Of a stretch of 5,500 nucleotides of DNA, positions 5,418-5,500 are shown one piece after another; position 1 is the stretch's first letter; every line of letters begins with the position of its first letter. A program made the position numbers and the translations under genes. The notes beneath the pieces are model-generated. The model was not told where the DNA came from. It saw only the letters and a program-made list of their open reading frames with translations, and did not search any database. This DNA is from an uncultured delta proteobacterium (GTDB lineage: Bacteria; Myxococcota_A; Polyangia; Polyangiales; Polyangiaceae): the NCBI GenBank assembly GCA_903893335.1, contig CAITLX010000311.1, forward strand, positions 1 to 5,500, in the 5' to 3' direction.

Positions 5418-5500
5418 TGCGACCCCTTCTCGCTGCCGGCCTCGCGAACGCCTGCGTCACCCGCACCCGCATCGACCGATTCCGGAGCCTTGGCCGCCGC
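5414..5500 (-). CDS. C-terminal end of an Asp-Ala-Gly-rich protein (partial)
   Basis: The last 28 codons of a gene entering from the right end at TGA 5416-5414. The peptide (SVDAGAGDAGVREAGSEKG and flanks) is low-complexity and rich in DAG, like the tail of the lipoprotein just downstream. The stop overlaps the lipoprotein ATG (ATGA on the minus strand), so the two genes are very probably in one operon and coupled. It may be a related secreted protein or lipoprotein, but nothing of its folded part is in the window. Confidence 0.6.
   Translation of the reverse strand, partial: AAAKAPESVDAGAGDAGVREAGSEKGSQ
5423..5430 (-). promoter_or_regulatory. Ribosome binding site of the lipoprotein gene
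   Basis: The minus strand reads AGAAGGGG at 5430-5423, 5 bases before the ATG at 5417. It lies inside the coding end of the upstream gene. This site and the ATGA overlap fix the start; it is one of the two strongest Shine-Dalgarno sequences in the window, with that of ssb. Confidence 0.75.

Noticed and set aside
1..5500. A new defence, toxin or mobile system
   Set aside because: All intact genes fall into familiar housekeeping or surface-polysaccharide families, apart from the unassigned lipoprotein. No nuclease, transposase, reverse transcriptase or toxin-antitoxin pair is visible.

Overview
The window is very GC-rich (roughly 70% or more by eye), with G or C at nearly every third codon position, almost no intergenic space and frequent stop/start overlaps. 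Two features point to a member of the Myxococcota (Polyangiales-like): an outer-membrane-type lipoprotein with DxNxDGxxD repeats and Asp-Ala-Gly-rich tails, and an SSB with a very long glycine linker. This assignment is inferred from style and composition, not from a marker gene.

Layout. (1) Positions 2-79 (+) are the last 25 codons of a membrane protein that runs in from the left. (2) Positions 175-1660 (-) hold two housekeeping genes: an RluB/RsuA-family rRNA pseudouridine synthase with a TTG start, followed 4 bases later by ssb. (3) Positions 1713-3616 (+) are a two-gene unit: a small cupin resembling the C-terminal domain of type II phosphomannose isomerase, then a Wzx-like polysaccharide flippase. 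They are joined by a 4-base GTGA overlap. (4) Positions 3613-5500 (-) are a convergent unit, read from the right: the end of a DAG-rich protein, a lipoprotein with five Ca-binding-like repeats (4-base ATGA overlap), and after 44 bases a family 2 glycosyltransferase. Its TAG stop interlocks with the flippase TAG stop in one CTAG palindrome.

How the genes work together. Cupin, flippase and glycosyltransferase together look like part of a surface-polysaccharide locus: sugar-phosphate metabolism, transfer of sugars to a lipid carrier, and export across the inner membrane. The lipoprotein may be a cell-surface partner, but nothing in the sequence proves this. The pseudouridine synthase and ssb belong to ribosome maturation and DNA metabolism and appear to be chance neighbours.

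Most unusual observation. The end of ssb, encoding the conserved acidic tip (DDIPF-stop), is duplicated in tandem just past the stop codon, and a decayed third copy follows. The second copy lies in the -1 frame relative to ssb. That frame has no stop across nearly the whole glycine linker, so a -1 shift anywhere in the linker would still end in SSGDDIPF. This may be replication slippage alone, or a back-up or alternative C-terminus. I see no defence system, mobile element, CRISPR array, tRNA or rRNA.
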